DNA of 64,000 bases, from the NCBI RefSeq assembly GCF_009857535.1, contig NZ_WWCS01000002.1:1-64000 (forward strand), given 5' to 3'. Position 1 is the stretch's first letter. Each line of letters begins with the position of its first letter. The position numbers and the translations under genes were made by a program. Under the pieces are notes generated by a model, which was not told where the DNA came from, did no database searches, and saw nothing but the letters and a program-made list of their open reading frames with translations. The DNA is from Duganella margarita. GTDB taxonomy: Bacteria > Pseudomonadota > Gammaproteobacteria > Burkholderiales > Burkholderiaceae_D. Shown piece after piece: positions 20,345 through 30,477 of this stretch.

Positions 20345-20374
20345 TTATTATTTGAGCAGGGCTTCGGTTAAAAT
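20345..20374 (+). promoter_or_regulatory. Candidate promoter of dusB-fis
   Basis: TTATTA (20345-20350) and TAAAAT (20369-20374) are 18 bases apart, 35 bases before the dusB GTG. The surrounding AT-rich block is unusual for this genome. Confidence 0.45.
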
Positions 20375-20409
20375 AGACGGTTCCCTCTCCCGACATTCAG
20401 GTATCGTCA

Positions 20410-21426
20410 GTGCAAATCGGCCCTCATTTACTGCGTAACAACGTTTTTGTCGCCCCCATGGCGGGCGTGACGGATCGTCCTTTCCGCCAGCTGTGCAAGG
20501 AGCTGGGCGCGGGTTATGCAGTGTCCGAAATGGCGGCCTCCAATCCGCGCCTGTGGGCGACGGAAAAGAGTTCGCGCCGCACCGACCACACCGGCGAGAT
20601 GGAGCCGAAGGCGGTCCAGATCGCCGGCGCCGACCCCACGGATCTGGCCGATTGCGCGCGCTTCAACGTCGAGCGCGGCGCGCAGATCATCGATATCAAT
20701 ATGGGCTGCCCGGTCAAGAAGGTGTGCAACGCCTGGTGCGGCTCGGCCCTGTTGCAGGATGAAGAGCTGGTCAAGCGCATCGTCGATGCGGTGGTCGGCG
20801 CGGTGGACGTGCCGGTTACGCTGAAGTTCCGCACCGGCTGGGACCGCGACAACAAGAATGCGCTGAACATCGCCCGCATCGCCGAGGACGCCGGCATCGC
20901 CATGCTGACCTTGCATGGCCGCACCCGCGCCGACGGCTACAAGGGCGACGCCGAGTACGACATGATCGCGGCCGTCAAGAAATCGGTTTCAATTCCGGTG
21001 GTGGCAAATGGCGACATCACCTCGCCGGAGAAGGCCAAATTTGTGCTGGACTACACCGGCGCCGACGCCGTCATGGTCGGCCGCGCGGCGCAGGGCCGGC
21101 CGTGGATCTTTCGCGAGATCGATTATTACCTGCGCACCGGCCAGCATCTGCCGGCGCCGCTGGTGGACGAAGTGCGGGCGCTGATGGACGAACACCTGCG
21201 CGGCCACTACGCCTTCTACGGCGACTACCTTGGCGTGCGCACCGCGCGCAAGCACATCGGCTGGTATGTGCGCGACCTGCAGGGCGGCGAGGAATTCCGC
21301 CAGAAAATGAACCTGCTGGAATCCGTCGACGAACAGTTACTTGCCGTCGACCAATTCTTCGAATCGCAATGGCGGTACGGCGACCGGTTACAATACCGCC
21401 TCGCTGAAGATTTGCAGGCCGCCTGA
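20410..21426 (+). CDS. dusB: tRNA dihydrouridine synthase DusB
   Basis: This 338-residue flavoenzyme reduces uridine in the tRNA D-loop. It shows PMAGVTDRPFRQLC near the N-terminus, MGCPVKKVCNAWCGSALL with the catalytic Cys in NAWCGSAL, and the C-terminal helical tRNA-binding domain. It starts with GTG at 20410, and the ribosome site is poor. The dusB-fis arrangement is conserved across proteobacteria, and fis lies 110 bases downstream. Confidence 0.96.
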   Translation: MQIGPHLLRNNVFVAPMAGVTDRPFRQLCKELGAGYAVSEMAASNPRLWATEKSSRRTDHTGEMEPKAVQIAGADPTDLADCARFNVERGAQIIDINMGCPVKKVCNAWCGSALLQDEELVKRIVDAVVGAVDVPVTLKFRTGWDRDNKNALNIARIAEDAGIAMLTLHGRTRADGYKGDAEYDMIAAVKKSVSIPVVANGDITSPEKAKFVLDYTGADAVMVGRAAQGRPWIFREIDYYLRTGQHLPAPLVDEVRALMDEHLRGHYAFYGDYLGVRTARKHIGWYVRDLQGGEEFRQKMNLLESVDEQLLAVDQFFESQWRYGDRLQYRLAEDLQAA

Positions 21427-21536
21427 ACGGCGGCGAGAGAGTACAAAAAAGTCACATCATCAGAAGGGCAAACGTTTCCAGCCATAAGCCGGACGATTTG
21501 CCAGCGTTATAGATTAATTAGCCGAACGACAAGACA

Positions 21537-21770
21537 ATGAGCAAAGAAAGTATCCAGGAAGTAGTCCAGAAGAGTCTCGAAGAATACTTCGCCGACCTGG
21601 GCGAGCAACAGGCTTCGAACATCTACGACATGGTCGTGCTGACCGTCGAGAAACCGATACTGGAAGTGGTCATGACGCGGGCCGACGGCAATCAGTCGCA
21701 TGCCGCGCAGATGCTGGGCATCAACCGCAATACCTTGCGCAAGAAATTACAGGAACACGGCCTGCTGTAA
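21537..21770 (+). CDS. fis: DNA-binding protein Fis
   Basis: This 77-residue nucleoid protein carries the C-terminal helix-turn-helix of the Fis/NtrC family (NQSHAAQMLGINRNTLRKKL). It is shorter than the 98-residue E. coli protein, as is usual in betaproteobacteria; the flexible N-terminal beta-hairpin region is reduced. It follows dusB in the canonical order. The 110-bp gap may hold a second promoter, but none is clear. Confidence 0.95.
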   Translation: MSKESIQEVVQKSLEEYFADLGEQQASNIYDMVVLTVEKPILEVVMTRADGNQSHAAQMLGINRNTLRKKLQEHGLL

Positions 21771-21854
21771 AAGCGCCCGTTCTATCCGGCATGAAGTGGC
21801 TGGGGACAGCCGCTGTTGCTGACCGAATATTCAACCACCTCGCCTTTCATCGCC

Positions 21855-23441
21855 ATGATTAAACAAGCTCTCATCTCCGTCTCCGACAAAACCGGTGTGC
21901 TGGACTTCGCCCGCGCGCTGTCCGCCATGGGCGTCAACATCCTGTCGACCGGCGGCACCGCCAAACTGCTGGCCGATAACGGCGTGGCCGTGACCGAAGT
22001 GGCCGACTACACCGGTTTCCCGGAGATGCTGGACGGCCGCGTCAAGACGCTGCACCCGAAAGTTCACGGCGGCATTCTGGCGCGCCGCGACTTCCCTGAG
22101 CACGTGGCCAAGCTGGAAGAGCACGCCATTCCGACCATCGACATGGTGGTGGTCAACCTGTACCCGTTCCAGGCCACGGTCGCCAAGGATGACTGCACGC
22201 TGGACGACGCCATCGAGAACATCGACATCGGCGGCCCGGCCATGCTGCGTTCCGCCGCCAAGAACCACAAGGACGTGGTGGTGATCTGCGACCCGGCCGA
22301 CTACGGCGTGGTGCTGGCGGAAATGAAGACCACCGACAACGCTCCAGGCTACGTCAGCTACGAGACCCGCTTCACGCTGGCCACCAAGGTCTACTCGCAC
22401 ACCGCGCAGTACGACGGCGCCATCGCCAACTACCTGACCAGCCTGGACGCGACCCGTGCGCACGGCAGCCGCAGCGCCTATCCCGCCAAGCTGAACGTGG
22501 CATTTGAAAAAGTGCAGGACATGCGCTACGGCGAGAATCCGCACCAGTCGGCGGCGTTCTACCGCGACGTCACCAAGACCGATGGCGCGCTGGCCAACTA
22601 CAAGCAGCTGCAAGGCAAGGAACTGTCGTTCAACAACATCGCCGACGCCGATGCAGCGTGGGAATGCGTGAAGAGCATGGGCGGCTTCGAGCAGTCGGCC
22701 GCCTGCGTGATCGTCAAGCACGCCAATCCGTGCGGCGTGGCGCTCGGCAGCAATGCCGTCGAAGCCTACAAGCGCGCGCTGCAGACCGATCCGACGTCGG
22801 CGTTTGGCGGCATCATCGCCTTCAACGTGGATGTGGACGCGGCCGCCGCGACCGAGCTGGCCAAGCTGTTCGTGGAAGTGCTGATCGCGCCGTCGTTCAC
22901 CGACGAAGCCAAGCAGATCCTGTCGGCCAAGCAGAATGTGCGTCTGCTGGAAATCCCGCTGGGCAATGGCGTCAACGCCATGGACTTCAAGCGCGTCGGC
23001 GGCGGCCTGCTGGTGCAGTCGGCCGATTCGAAGAACGTGCTGCTGGCCGACGTCAAGGTGGTCAGCAAGAAGCAGCCTACCCAGCAGGAACTGCAGGACA
23101 TGATGTTTGCATGGCGCGTGGCCAAGTATGTCAAATCGAACGCCATCGTCTTCTGCGGCAATAACATGACGCTGGGCGTGGGCGCCGGCCAGATGAGCCG
23201 TATCGACTCGGCCCGCATCGCTTCGATCAAGGCGCAGAATGCCGGCTTGTCGCTGGCGGGTTCGGTGGTGGCGTCGGACGCCTTCTTCCCGTTCCGCGAC
23301 GGCCTGGATGTGGTGGTGGACGCCGGCGCGACCTGCGTGATCCATCCGGGTGGCTCGATGCGCGACCAGGAAGTGATCGACGCCGCCGACGAGCGCGGCG
23401 TGGTGATGGTGTACACCGGCACCCGCCACTTCCGCCATTAA
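21855..23441 (+). CDS. purH: Bifunctional AICAR transformylase/IMP cyclohydrolase
   Basis: PurH performs the last two steps of de novo IMP synthesis. The 528-residue protein has an N-terminal MGS-like cyclohydrolase domain ([28 protein letters not shown]) and a C-terminal AICAR formyltransferase domain with KHANPCGVA and [13 protein letters not shown]. The start at 21855 matches the family N-terminus; an in-frame ATG at 21816 would add 13 unrelated residues. It lies between fis and ruvC in the usual Burkholderiales order. Confidence 0.97.
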   Translation: MIKQALISVSDKTGVLDFARALSAMGVNILSTGGTAKLLADNGVAVTEVADYTGFPEMLDGRVKTLHPKVHGGILARRDFPEHVAKLEEHAIPTIDMVVVNLYPFQATVAKDDCTLDDAIENIDIGGPAMLRSAAKNHKDVVVICDPADYGVVLAEMKTTDNAPGYVSYETRFTLATKVYSHTAQYDGAIANYLTSLDATRAHGSRSAYPAKLNVAFEKVQDMRYGENPHQSAAFYRDVTKTDGALANYKQLQGKELSFNNIADADAAWECVKSMGGFEQSAACVIVKHANPCGVALGSNAVEAYKRALQTDPTSAFGGIIAFNVDVDAAAATELAKLFVEVLIAPSFTDEAKQILSAKQNVRLLEIPLGNGVNAMDFKRVGGGLLVQSADSKNVLLADVKVVSKKQPTQQELQDMMFAWRVAKYVKSNAIVFCGNNMTLGVGAGQMSRIDSARIASIKAQNAGLSLAGSVVASDAFFPFRDGLDVVVDAGATCVIHPGGSMRDQEVIDAADERGVVMVYTGTRHFRH

Positions 23442-23451
23442 TTTCCCGCTG

Positions 23452-23523
23452 CGTCGTTCCCGCGCAGGCGGGAACCCATGCTGAGCAACTTGGCCATGGG
23501 CCCCCGCGTGCGCGGGGGCGACG
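23452..23523. repeat. REP-like double-hairpin repeat, copy 2
   Basis: CGTCGTTCCCGCG opens a hairpin CCCGCGCAGGCGGG, followed by AACCCATGCTGAG, a short middle, CCATGGG and a second hairpin CCCCCGCGTGCGCGGGGG ending GCGACG. It fills the purH-ruvC gap just before the ruvC promoter. Confidence 0.78.
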
Positions 23524-23534
23524 TGCAACTAAGC

Positions 23535-23563
23535 TTGCTGACGCTTGCCTTAGTGCATACAAT
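23535..23563 (+). promoter_or_regulatory. Promoter of ruvC (predicted leaderless)
   Basis: TTGCTG (23535-23540) and TACAAT (23558-23563) are 17 bases apart. The expected transcript start, about 7 bases after the -10, coincides with the A of the ruvC ATG at 23570. No ribosome site precedes ruvC, in line with a leaderless message. Confidence 0.6.
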
Positions 23564-23569
23564 CCCCTA

Positions 23570-24121
23570 ATGATAATTCTCGGCATCGACCCCGGCTTGC
23601 GCACCACCGGCTTTGGCGTCATCCACAAGCAGGGCAGCAAGTTGCTCTACATTGCCTCCGGCACCATCAAGAGCGGCGAGGGCGGTTTGCCGGCGCGGCT
23701 CAAGGTGATCCTGGACGGCGTGGGCGAAGTCGCGCGCACCTATTCCCCGGACTGCGCGGCCATCGAACAGGTGTTCGTCAACGTCAACCCGCAATCGACG
23801 CTGCTGCTGGGCCAGGCGCGCGGCGCGGCGATCTGCGCGCTGGTGTCGGCGGACCTGAGCGTGGCCGAGTATTCGCCGACGCAAATCAAACAAGCGGTGG
23901 TGGGCACCGGCCGCGCGGTCAAGGCGCAGATGCAGGACATGGTCGCGCGCCTGCTGAAATTGCCCGGCCTGCCGGGCACCGATGCCGCCGATGCGCTCGG
24001 CATCGCCATCTGCCACGCCCACAGCCGCGAAACGCTGACGCTGATTGCCGGCGCCACCAACACCACCGCCAACGGCCCGCTGGCCGGGCTGCGCATGCGG
24101 CGCGGCCGCCTGGTCGGTTAA
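23570..24121 (+). CDS. ruvC: Crossover junction endodeoxyribonuclease RuvC
   Basis: RuvC cuts Holliday junctions in recombination and repair. The 183-residue protein begins [14 protein letters not shown] with the first catalytic Asp, carries the Glu in CAAIEQVF, and ends with the Asp-rich motif [16 protein letters not shown]. All four acidic residues appear present. ruvA follows after 20 bases. The start is supported by the family N-terminus, though no ribosome site is visible. Confidence 0.97.
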   Translation: MIILGIDPGLRTTGFGVIHKQGSKLLYIASGTIKSGEGGLPARLKVILDGVGEVARTYSPDCAAIEQVFVNVNPQSTLLLGQARGAAICALVSADLSVAEYSPTQIKQAVVGTGRAVKAQMQDMVARLLKLPGLPGTDAADALGIAICHAHSRETLTLIAGATNTTANGPLAGLRMRRGRLVG

Positions 24122-24141
24122 ATTTTCCTAAGGTCTCACAC

Positions 24142-24720
24142 ATGATTGGTCGTCTGTCCGGTATTCTGCTCGAAAAAAATCCGCCGCAATTGCTGGTGGA
24201 CGTAGGTGGCGTCGGCTATGAAGTCGATGTGCCGATGAGCACCTTCTACAACCTGCCCGGCGTGGGCGAGAAAGTGGTGCTGTTCACGCACCAGGCGATC
24301 CGCGAGGATGCGCATTTGCTGTTCGGCTTCGGCAATGCCGAGGAGCGCGCGGTGTTCCGCCAGCTGATCAAGATCACCGGCGTCGGCGCGCGCACGGCAC
24401 TGTCGATTTTGTCCGGCATGTCGATCGCCGACCTGGCGCAGGCGGTGACCTTGCAGGAAGCGGGCCGGTTGGTGAAAGTGCCCGGCATCGGCAAGAAAAC
24501 CGCCGAGCGCCTGCTGCTGGAATTGAAGGGCAAGCTGGGGGCGGACATCGGCGCCGGTGGCGTCGCCGCCGTGCCGGACGCGAAATCGGACATCCTCAAC
24601 GCCCTGCTGGCGCTGGGCTACTCCGACAAGGAAGCCTTGCTGGCACTCAAAACCGTGCCCGCCGGCGCCACCGTCTCCGACGGCATCAAGCAGGCGTTGA
24701 AGGCGCTGTCGAAGGGCTGA
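24142..24720 (+). CDS. ruvA: Holliday junction branch migration protein RuvA
   Basis: RuvA binds the four-way junction and loads RuvB. The 192-residue protein has an N-terminal OB fold ([15 protein letters not shown]), two helix-hairpin-helix motifs ([16 protein letters not shown] and [20 protein letters not shown]) and the C-terminal RuvB-binding domain ([19 protein letters not shown]). Linker length is normal. It is in operon order ruvC-ruvA-ruvB. Confidence 0.97.
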   Translation: MIGRLSGILLEKNPPQLLVDVGGVGYEVDVPMSTFYNLPGVGEKVVLFTHQAIREDAHLLFGFGNAEERAVFRQLIKITGVGARTALSILSGMSIADLAQAVTLQEAGRLVKVPGIGKKTAERLLLELKGKLGADIGAGGVAAVPDAKSDILNALLALGYSDKEALLALKTVPAGATVSDGIKQALKALSKG

Positions 24721-24735
24721 TCGCTCAATGCAGGG

Positions 24736-24741
24736 TAAAAT
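24736..24741 (+). promoter_or_regulatory. Candidate -10 element (TAAAAT) of a ruvB promoter
   Basis: TAAAAT ends 6 bases before the ruvB ATG, so the predicted transcript start lies at the start codon. No good -35 is visible, as is common for promoters under a repressor. It adjoins the LexA-like box at 24744. Confidence 0.4.
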
Positions 24742-24747
24742 ACCTGT

Positions 24748-25805
<1,058 letters not shown>

Positions 25806-25806
<1 letters not shown>

Positions 25807-26267
25807 TGCAGATCTGGGTTGACGCCGACGCCTGTCCCGCCGTCATCAAGGACATTCTGTACCGCGTGGCCGACCGCATGCAGATGCAGGTGACGCTGGT
25901 GGCCAATCAGCTGCTGCGGGTGCCGCCGTCGCGTTTCATCCGCTCGGTGCAGGTGCCGTCCGGCGCCGATGTGGCGGACCAGGAAATCGTGCGCTTGCTG
26001 GAGGCCGGCGACCTGGTGGTCACCGGCGACATCCCGTTGGCGTCGGACGTGTTGAAGAAGGGCGGCTACGCGCTCAATCCACGCGGCGAGTTCTACACCA
26101 ACGACAACATCGCGCAGATGCTGACCATGCGCGCCTTCATGGACGAACTGCGCGGCAGCGGCGTCGACACCGGCGGCCCGGCCGCCTTCAGCCAGGCTGA
26201 CCGGCAGAGTTTCGCCAACAGCCTCGACCGCCATCTGGCCAAGCACAAACGCAGCAGCAATGGATGA
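25806..26267 (+). CDS. YaiI/YqxD (UPF0178) family protein
   Basis: This 153-residue protein has the family hallmark [16 protein letters not shown] and the [29 protein letters not shown] block. The fold is related to PIN/NYN-type nucleases, but activity is not established. The start at 25806 overlaps the ruvB stop (TAATG) and is served by GGAG in the ruvB end. It overlaps the next LysR gene by 8 bases. Confidence 0.93.
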
Positions 26268-27186
26268 ACTGCGCGCCATCTCGACCTTCATCCGCGCTGC
26301 CGAACTGGGCAGCTTCAACAAGGTCGCCGCAGCGCAGGGCAGCACGCCGCAAGCCGTCAGCAAAACCATCCGCCAGTTTGAGCAGCACCTCGGCGTGCGC
26401 CTGTTCCACCGCACCACGCGCAACAGCACGCTGACCGAAGAGGGACAGCGCCTGCTGGAATCGATCAAGCCCAGCCTGGATGGCGTGGTCGGCGCGCTGG
26501 CGCGGGTCCGCAGCGCCGCGCGCGAGGACGAGGGGCTGATCCGCGTGGCCGCGTCCGGCTCGATTGCGCGGCGCGTGTTGATGCCGCTGGTGGCCGAGTT
26601 TCAGCTGGCCTATCCGGGCATCCAGATCAACCTGGTGCAGGACGACGGCTTCAGCGATCTGGTGCAGGACCGCATCGACGTCGGCTTCCGCGGCGGCAAT
26701 GCGCCGGAAGCGCAGATCGTCAGCCGGCGGCTGTTTCCGGTCCAGCAAATCGTCTGCGCTTCACAGGCCTATCTGCAACGCCACGGCGCGCCGCGCAATC
26801 TGCAGGAATTGGCGGCGCACCGCTGCACCGCCTATCGCCAGCCGGGCAGTGGACGCGCCATGGCGTGGGAATTCGAGATCGATGGCGAGACGGTGTTCCA
26901 CCACGTCCAGCCGGTCCTGCTCAGCAACGATCCAGACACCGAAATGCACGCCGTGCTGGCCGGCATCGGCATCGGCCAGATCGACAGCATCAACGCCAGC
27001 GCCGCCATCCGCGCCGGCCAGTTGCAACCGCTGCTGACCGAATACCTTAGCGAGCGCATGGGTTTTTACCTGTACTTCCCGCAGCGGTCCGACATGCCGG
27101 GCCGGGTGCGGCGCTTTGTCGACTTCATCGTCGAACGCCTGCTCGATAGCCAGGAGTTTTATATCAACTTTAAGTTTCCACTGTAA
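26260..27186 (+). CDS. LysR family transcriptional regulator
   Basis: This 308-residue regulator has an N-terminal winged helix-turn-helix ([23 protein letters not shown], about residues 10-35) and a periplasmic-binding-protein-like effector domain from about 90. It resembles the AaeR/DmlR-like subgroup ([19 protein letters not shown]). It overlaps the UPF0178 gene, so it may be made from the ruvB transcript. It could control the SDR gene 76 bases downstream, which has a TATAGT -10-like element. Confidence 0.9.
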   Translation: MDELRAISTFIRAAELGSFNKVAAAQGSTPQAVSKTIRQFEQHLGVRLFHRTTRNSTLTEEGQRLLESIKPSLDGVVGALARVRSAAREDEGLIRVAASGSIARRVLMPLVAEFQLAYPGIQINLVQDDGFSDLVQDRIDVGFRGGNAPEAQIVSRRLFPVQQIVCASQAYLQRHGAPRNLQELAAHRCTAYRQPGSGRAMAWEFEIDGETVFHHVQPVLLSNDPDTEMHAVLAGIGIGQIDSINASAAIRAGQLQPLLTEYLSERMGFYLYFPQRSDMPGRVRRFVDFIVERLLDSQEFYINFKFPL

Positions 27187-27262
27187 CGGCTTATTGCTAC
27201 TACTTTGGTTGTGATAGCGCGCCTATAGTTCACCTGTCTTTTAACCCAACAGGAGAACTACC

Positions 27263-28012
27263 ATGAACAATCGCGTTGCTGTTATTACCGGTGCCTCGAG
27301 CGGCATCGGCCTTTCCACCGCCAAACTGCTGGCCGCACGCGGCGCCAAAGTCGCCTTGCTGGCGCGTCGCAAGGAAGTGCTAGACCAGGTTGTGAGCGAC
27401 ATCCGCGCCGCCGGTGGCGAGGCGCTGGCGCTGGGGGTCGATGTCACCGACCAGGCGTCGGTCGATGCCGCCGCCGCCGCCGTGGAGCGCGCTTACGGCC
27501 CGGCCAACCTAGTCTTCAACAATGCCGGCGTGATGCTGCCGGGTGCCATCGAGGCGCGTGAAACGGAGGTGTGGGAGCACCAGATCGACCTGAACGTGAC
27601 CGGCGTGATGCGCGTGATCTCGGCCTTCGTGCCGCACCTGGTCAAGAGCGCGGCGCAGGGCGCCACGGTGGATCTGATCAACACCTCGTCAATCGCCGCG
27701 CAGAATATCTATCCGTACTTCGCGGTCTACAGCGGCACCAAGGCCTATGTCAGCCACCTGAGCCGCCACCTGCGCGCGGAACTGGGTCCCAAGGATATCC
27801 GCGTGTCGCTGATCGAACCGGGCATCACCGAGACCGAGTTGCAAGGCCACTGGACCTTCCAGGGTGCCAAGGACTGGATCGCCGGTGTGGCGCAGAACAT
27901 GGAATTCCTGCAGCCGCAGGACGTGGCGGAAGTGGTCGCTTTCCTGGCGGCGCAGCCTAAGCATGTAAACCTGCAACAGGTGGTCGTCATGCCGACCAAG
28001 CAGGCCACGTAA
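27263..28012 (+). CDS. SDR family oxidoreductase
   Basis: This 249-residue classical short-chain dehydrogenase has cofactor motif TGASSGIGL (residues about 9-17), NNAG at about 88-91, catalytic Ser in NTSSIAA and YSGTKAYV (YxxxK). An Arg-Arg-Lys after the second strand (LLARRKE) suggests NADPH preference. The substrate is unknown. CAGGAGAACTACC provides the ribosome site, and TATAGT upstream a possible -10. Confidence 0.93.
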   Translation: MNNRVAVITGASSGIGLSTAKLLAARGAKVALLARRKEVLDQVVSDIRAAGGEALALGVDVTDQASVDAAAAAVERAYGPANLVFNNAGVMLPGAIEARETEVWEHQIDLNVTGVMRVISAFVPHLVKSAAQGATVDLINTSSIAAQNIYPYFAVYSGTKAYVSHLSRHLRAELGPKDIRVSLIEPGITETELQGHWTFQGAKDWIAGVAQNMEFLQPQDVAEVVAFLAAQPKHVNLQQVVVMPTKQAT

Positions 28013-28164
28013 TCACTCCTCGTCGATGCGCATTGTCGGCACGAAAGCAAGCCCGACATCACCGCCAGCAGGCCGACGACGTTGAGAATATTTTCATTTG
28101 GCCAAATCGTATCACCTTGCGTTAGACTATGACAAAATGGTAGCGCTAACTTAAGGAGGAGACG

Positions 28165-28941
28165 ATGAAGCAACGCTTGCTGGCCTTGGTGGCCGGTCTG
28201 ATGACGATGATGATGATGATGATGGCCGGTGCCCACGCCGACACCCAGTACAAAATCCTGGTGCTGGCCATGCCCAGCAAGTACCACTACGAATACATTC
28301 CGGTAGCGCGCGACAGTCTGGAAAAGCTGGGCAAGCTGCACGCCTTCGAAATGACCTACACCAACAAGCCGGAAGTCTTCGATGGCGACCTGAACCAGTA
28401 TGCCGCCGTGATGTTCCTCAACGCGCCGCCGGAAGAGTTGAACGAGGCGCGCCGCAAGAAGTTTGAAGCGTATATGCAGCACGGCGGCAACGCCATGCTG
28501 GTGCACCGTTCGCTGATCATTCCGCCCAACACCTGGCCGTGGTTTGAACAGCTGATCGGCCGCCACGTCGGCACCCATCCGATGCTGCAAACCGGCGTGG
28601 CCGACGTGGTCGATAAAAAATTTCCCGCCACCTTCGGCCTGCCGGATCACTGGATCTGGAGCGATGAATGGTATGTGTTCGACGATCCGTACCAGATCAG
28701 GATCCACCCGGTGCTGAACGTCGACGAGACCAGCTACGACCCGACCAGGATCTGGCCGGGGCAGGTGTCACACGGCATGGGCAAGGAGCATCCGGTCAGC
28801 TGGTATCACTACGTCGACAAGAGCCGCGTGTTCGTCACCGCGCTGGGGCACGACGGCAATATGTACAAGGACCCGCAATACCTGGCGCACCTGATGGGCG
28901 GCATCTGGTGGACTGCCACCGGCAAAGGCGTCAAACCGTGA
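28165..28941 (+). CDS. ThuA-like domain protein, exported
   Basis: This 258-residue protein has an N-terminal signal peptide with a six-Met core (LMTMMMMMMAGAHA) coded by an ATG repeat at 28207-28227. The mature part is a ThuA-like (class I glutamine amidotransferase fold) domain with QYKILVLAMPSKYHYEYIPVARDSLEKL and the family ending VFVTALGHDGNMYKDP...HLMGGIWW. ThuA-like proteins occur in sugar metabolism, but this exported form is uncharacterised. AAGGAGGAGACG is a strong ribosome site. Its stop abuts that of the convergent DUF2147 gene. Confidence 0.88.
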   Translation: MKQRLLALVAGLMTMMMMMMAGAHADTQYKILVLAMPSKYHYEYIPVARDSLEKLGKLHAFEMTYTNKPEVFDGDLNQYAAVMFLNAPPEELNEARRKKFEAYMQHGGNAMLVHRSLIIPPNTWPWFEQLIGRHVGTHPMLQTGVADVVDKKFPATFGLPDHWIWSDEWYVFDDPYQIRIHPVLNVDETSYDPTRIWPGQVSHGMGKEHPVSWYHYVDKSRVFVTALGHDGNMYKDPQYLAHLMGGIWWTATGKGVKP

Positions 28942-29382
28942 TTACTCCTGGCGCACCCAGACTTGCGAGCGGCCCAGCATCGGTACGCCGATGTAGCCGC
29001 GCACGCTGAGTTTCTTGCCGCCGTCGGTCAGGTGCATCTTGCTCTTGTAGACCTTGCCGTTGTTCGGGTCAAGAATCTCGCCGCCGGCATATTCATCGCC
29101 GTCTTTCTTCAGGCCGGACAGGATGGTCATGCCCAGCACCGGCTGGTCCTTGCGGGCGTCGTCGCATTTATCGCATTTTGGCGCCGGGTCTTCATTCGGC
29201 TCGCGGAACAGCTGCTCGATCTTGCCTTGCAGGACGCCATTCGACTCGGTGATGCGGATCAGCGCCTTGGGTTTGCCGCTGACATCGTCAATGTTCTTCC
29301 ACAGGCCGACCGGCGAGGTGTTGTCGGCAAACGCCGGGGAGATGCTCAGGACGGCGGCGGCGAGAAAAGCGAGGATTTTCAT
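28942..29382 (-). CDS. DUF2147 domain-containing exported protein
   Basis: This 146-residue secreted protein has a signal peptide cut after AFA (about residue 19). The mature part is typical DUF2147: GLWKNIDDVSGKPKALIRI, then a CDKCDD pair and GGEILDPNNGKVYKSKM. These domains form a lipocalin-like barrel of unknown ligand. The CxxC-like CDKC could bind metal or form a disulfide. GGAGACC lies upstream. Convergent with the ThuA-like gene with no spacer. Confidence 0.9.
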   Translation of the reverse strand: MKILAFLAAAVLSISPAFADNTSPVGLWKNIDDVSGKPKALIRITESNGVLQGKIEQLFREPNEDPAPKCDKCDDARKDQPVLGMTILSGLKKDGDEYAGGEILDPNNGKVYKSKMHLTDGGKKLSVRGYIGVPMLGRSQVWVRQE

Positions 29383-29544
29383 TTTGGGTCTCCAGATAGT
29401 TATTGTGTGGGACTATTATACGAACTGACCGACCGTGCTAATTAGAGGCTCTCATCCAATTTCCTACAGCCCCGTGCGGCGCGCGCCGATGGCGGCACTC
29501 CGGGTGCGCCGCTAGCATGGCTCCACTCACATAGGAGAATTGCC

Positions 29545-29796
29545 ATGACTCAGCATGATCAATCAATCGGTGGTCCCGGCGCCGCCGATGGCATCGCCGG
29601 CAGCCCGGCGGGCACCGAAGGCGCCACCAGCGGCGCCGGCGTCGACAAGGGCGCGCCGCCGAAGACGAACAGCGGCCCCGAGCGTCACCCGACGCCGGCA
29701 CTGGGCGGCAACAGCACCGACAGCCGTCAGTCCAGCAGCGGCGTTATGCAAAAGGAACCGCGTGAAAACGTCGAGGAACGGCAACCCGGACCGTGA
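29545..29796 (+). CDS. Small disordered Gly/Ser/Pro-rich protein
   Basis: This 83-residue protein is highly polar with no hydrophobic core, signal or cysteine, so it is likely disordered (GSPAGTEGATSGAGVDKG, then NSTDSRQSSSGVMQ). TAGGAGAATTGCC places a good ribosome site before ATG 29545. That site decides against the overlapping Arg-rich frame at 29555. The family is unknown to me; low-complexity proteins of this size in soil bacteria are sometimes stress-related, but nothing here proves it. Confidence 0.65.
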   Translation: MTQHDQSIGGPGAADGIAGSPAGTEGATSGAGVDKGAPPKTNSGPERHPTPALGGNSTDSRQSSSGVMQKEPRENVEERQPGP

Positions 29797-29824
29797 TTGC
29801 ACGAAAAGTCTAAAATGAGATAAT
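29797..29824 (+). promoter_or_regulatory. Promoter of the YheO-type regulator
   Basis: TTGCAC (29797-29802) and GATAAT (29819-29824) are 16 bases apart. The transcript should start near 29831, at most about two bases before the ATG (29833), so the mRNA is probably leaderless. No ribosome site is present. Confidence 0.6.
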
Positions 29825-29853
29825 ATGTTCAGATGACGAAAACATCTGAACAT
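29825..29853. promoter_or_regulatory. 11-bp inverted repeat over the regulator's start codon
   Basis: ATGTTCAGATG (29825-29835) and CATCTGAACAT (29843-29853) are perfect complements around ACGAAAA. The left arm contains the ATG. Because the predicted transcript start is inside the left arm, the dyad is more likely a DNA operator (autoregulation) than an RNA hairpin. Confidence 0.7.
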
Positions 29854-30459
29854 CAAAACCTGCTGGTGCAACTGCAGCAGGTGGCCGAGGGCTTGGGTAA
29901 GACGCTGGCGCCGTTTTGCGAAGTGGTGCTGCACGACCTGACCCAGCCGGAACACGCCATCCTGGCGATCCACAACAACCTGTCCGGCCGCGCAGTCGGC
30001 GCGCCCGCCACCGAGCTCGGCCTAGCGCGCGCGGCCGATCCGGCCTTCGAGCAGGTCATCGCCAACTATCCCAACACCTTCCCCGATGGCCGCCTGGCCA
30101 AGAGCACGTCGGTCGGCATCAAGGACAGCGAGGGACAGTACATCGCCGCGCTGTGCCTGAATGTGGACCTGACCGTTTTCCGCAGCCTCAACAGCATGCT
30201 GACGCAATTCGGCAGCGTCGACACGGCCATCGCCGTCAGCGAAACCATGGCGCCGGCCGGCGCCGACGCCATCCGCCAGCGCATCGACCAGTTTGCCGCC
30301 CGTCTGGGCACCACCCCGCGCGCGCTGAAAGCCGAGGAGCGCAAGGCGCTGATGCGCGAGCTGAAAGAAGCCGGCCTCAGCGATGTGCGGCGGGCGATGG
30401 ACATCGTCGCCGCCTATCTCAACGTCTCCCGCGCCACCGTCTACAACGACGCCCGCTAA
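29833..30459 (+). CDS. YheO/DauR-type transcriptional regulator (PAS-like plus HTH)
   Basis: This 208-residue protein has an N-terminal YheO-like PAS domain (about residues 15-125: FCEVVLHDLTQPEHAILAIHN, GQYIAALCLNVDLT) and a C-terminal DauR-type helix-turn-helix (AMDIVAAYLNVSRATVYNDAR). Known relatives control amino-acid catabolism, for example DauR for D-arginine. The ammonia-lyase gene follows after 18 bases, so the regulator probably senses its substrate. The start lies inside a perfect inverted repeat. Confidence 0.9.
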   Translation: MTKTSEHQNLLVQLQQVAEGLGKTLAPFCEVVLHDLTQPEHAILAIHNNLSGRAVGAPATELGLARAADPAFEQVIANYPNTFPDGRLAKSTSVGIKDSEGQYIAALCLNVDLTVFRSLNSMLTQFGSVDTAIAVSETMAPAGADAIRQRIDQFAARLGTTPRALKAEERKALMRELKEAGLSDVRRAMDIVAAYLNVSRATVYNDAR

Positions 30460-30477
30460 ATCACCACAGGAATCATC

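Noticed and set aside
28013..28100. Possible 28-residue remnant on the minus strand (ENILNVVGLLAVMSG, then GLAFVPTMRIDEE after a 1-base shift)
   Set aside because: The two pieces read like a small membrane peptide ending in MRIDEE, but they need a frameshift and have no start or ribosome site; too short to claim as a pseudogene.
29555..29818. Arg/Ala-rich 87-codon frame overlapping the small disordered protein
   Set aside because: The ribosome site is placed for the 29545 frame, and the Arg-rich frame looks like a shadow.
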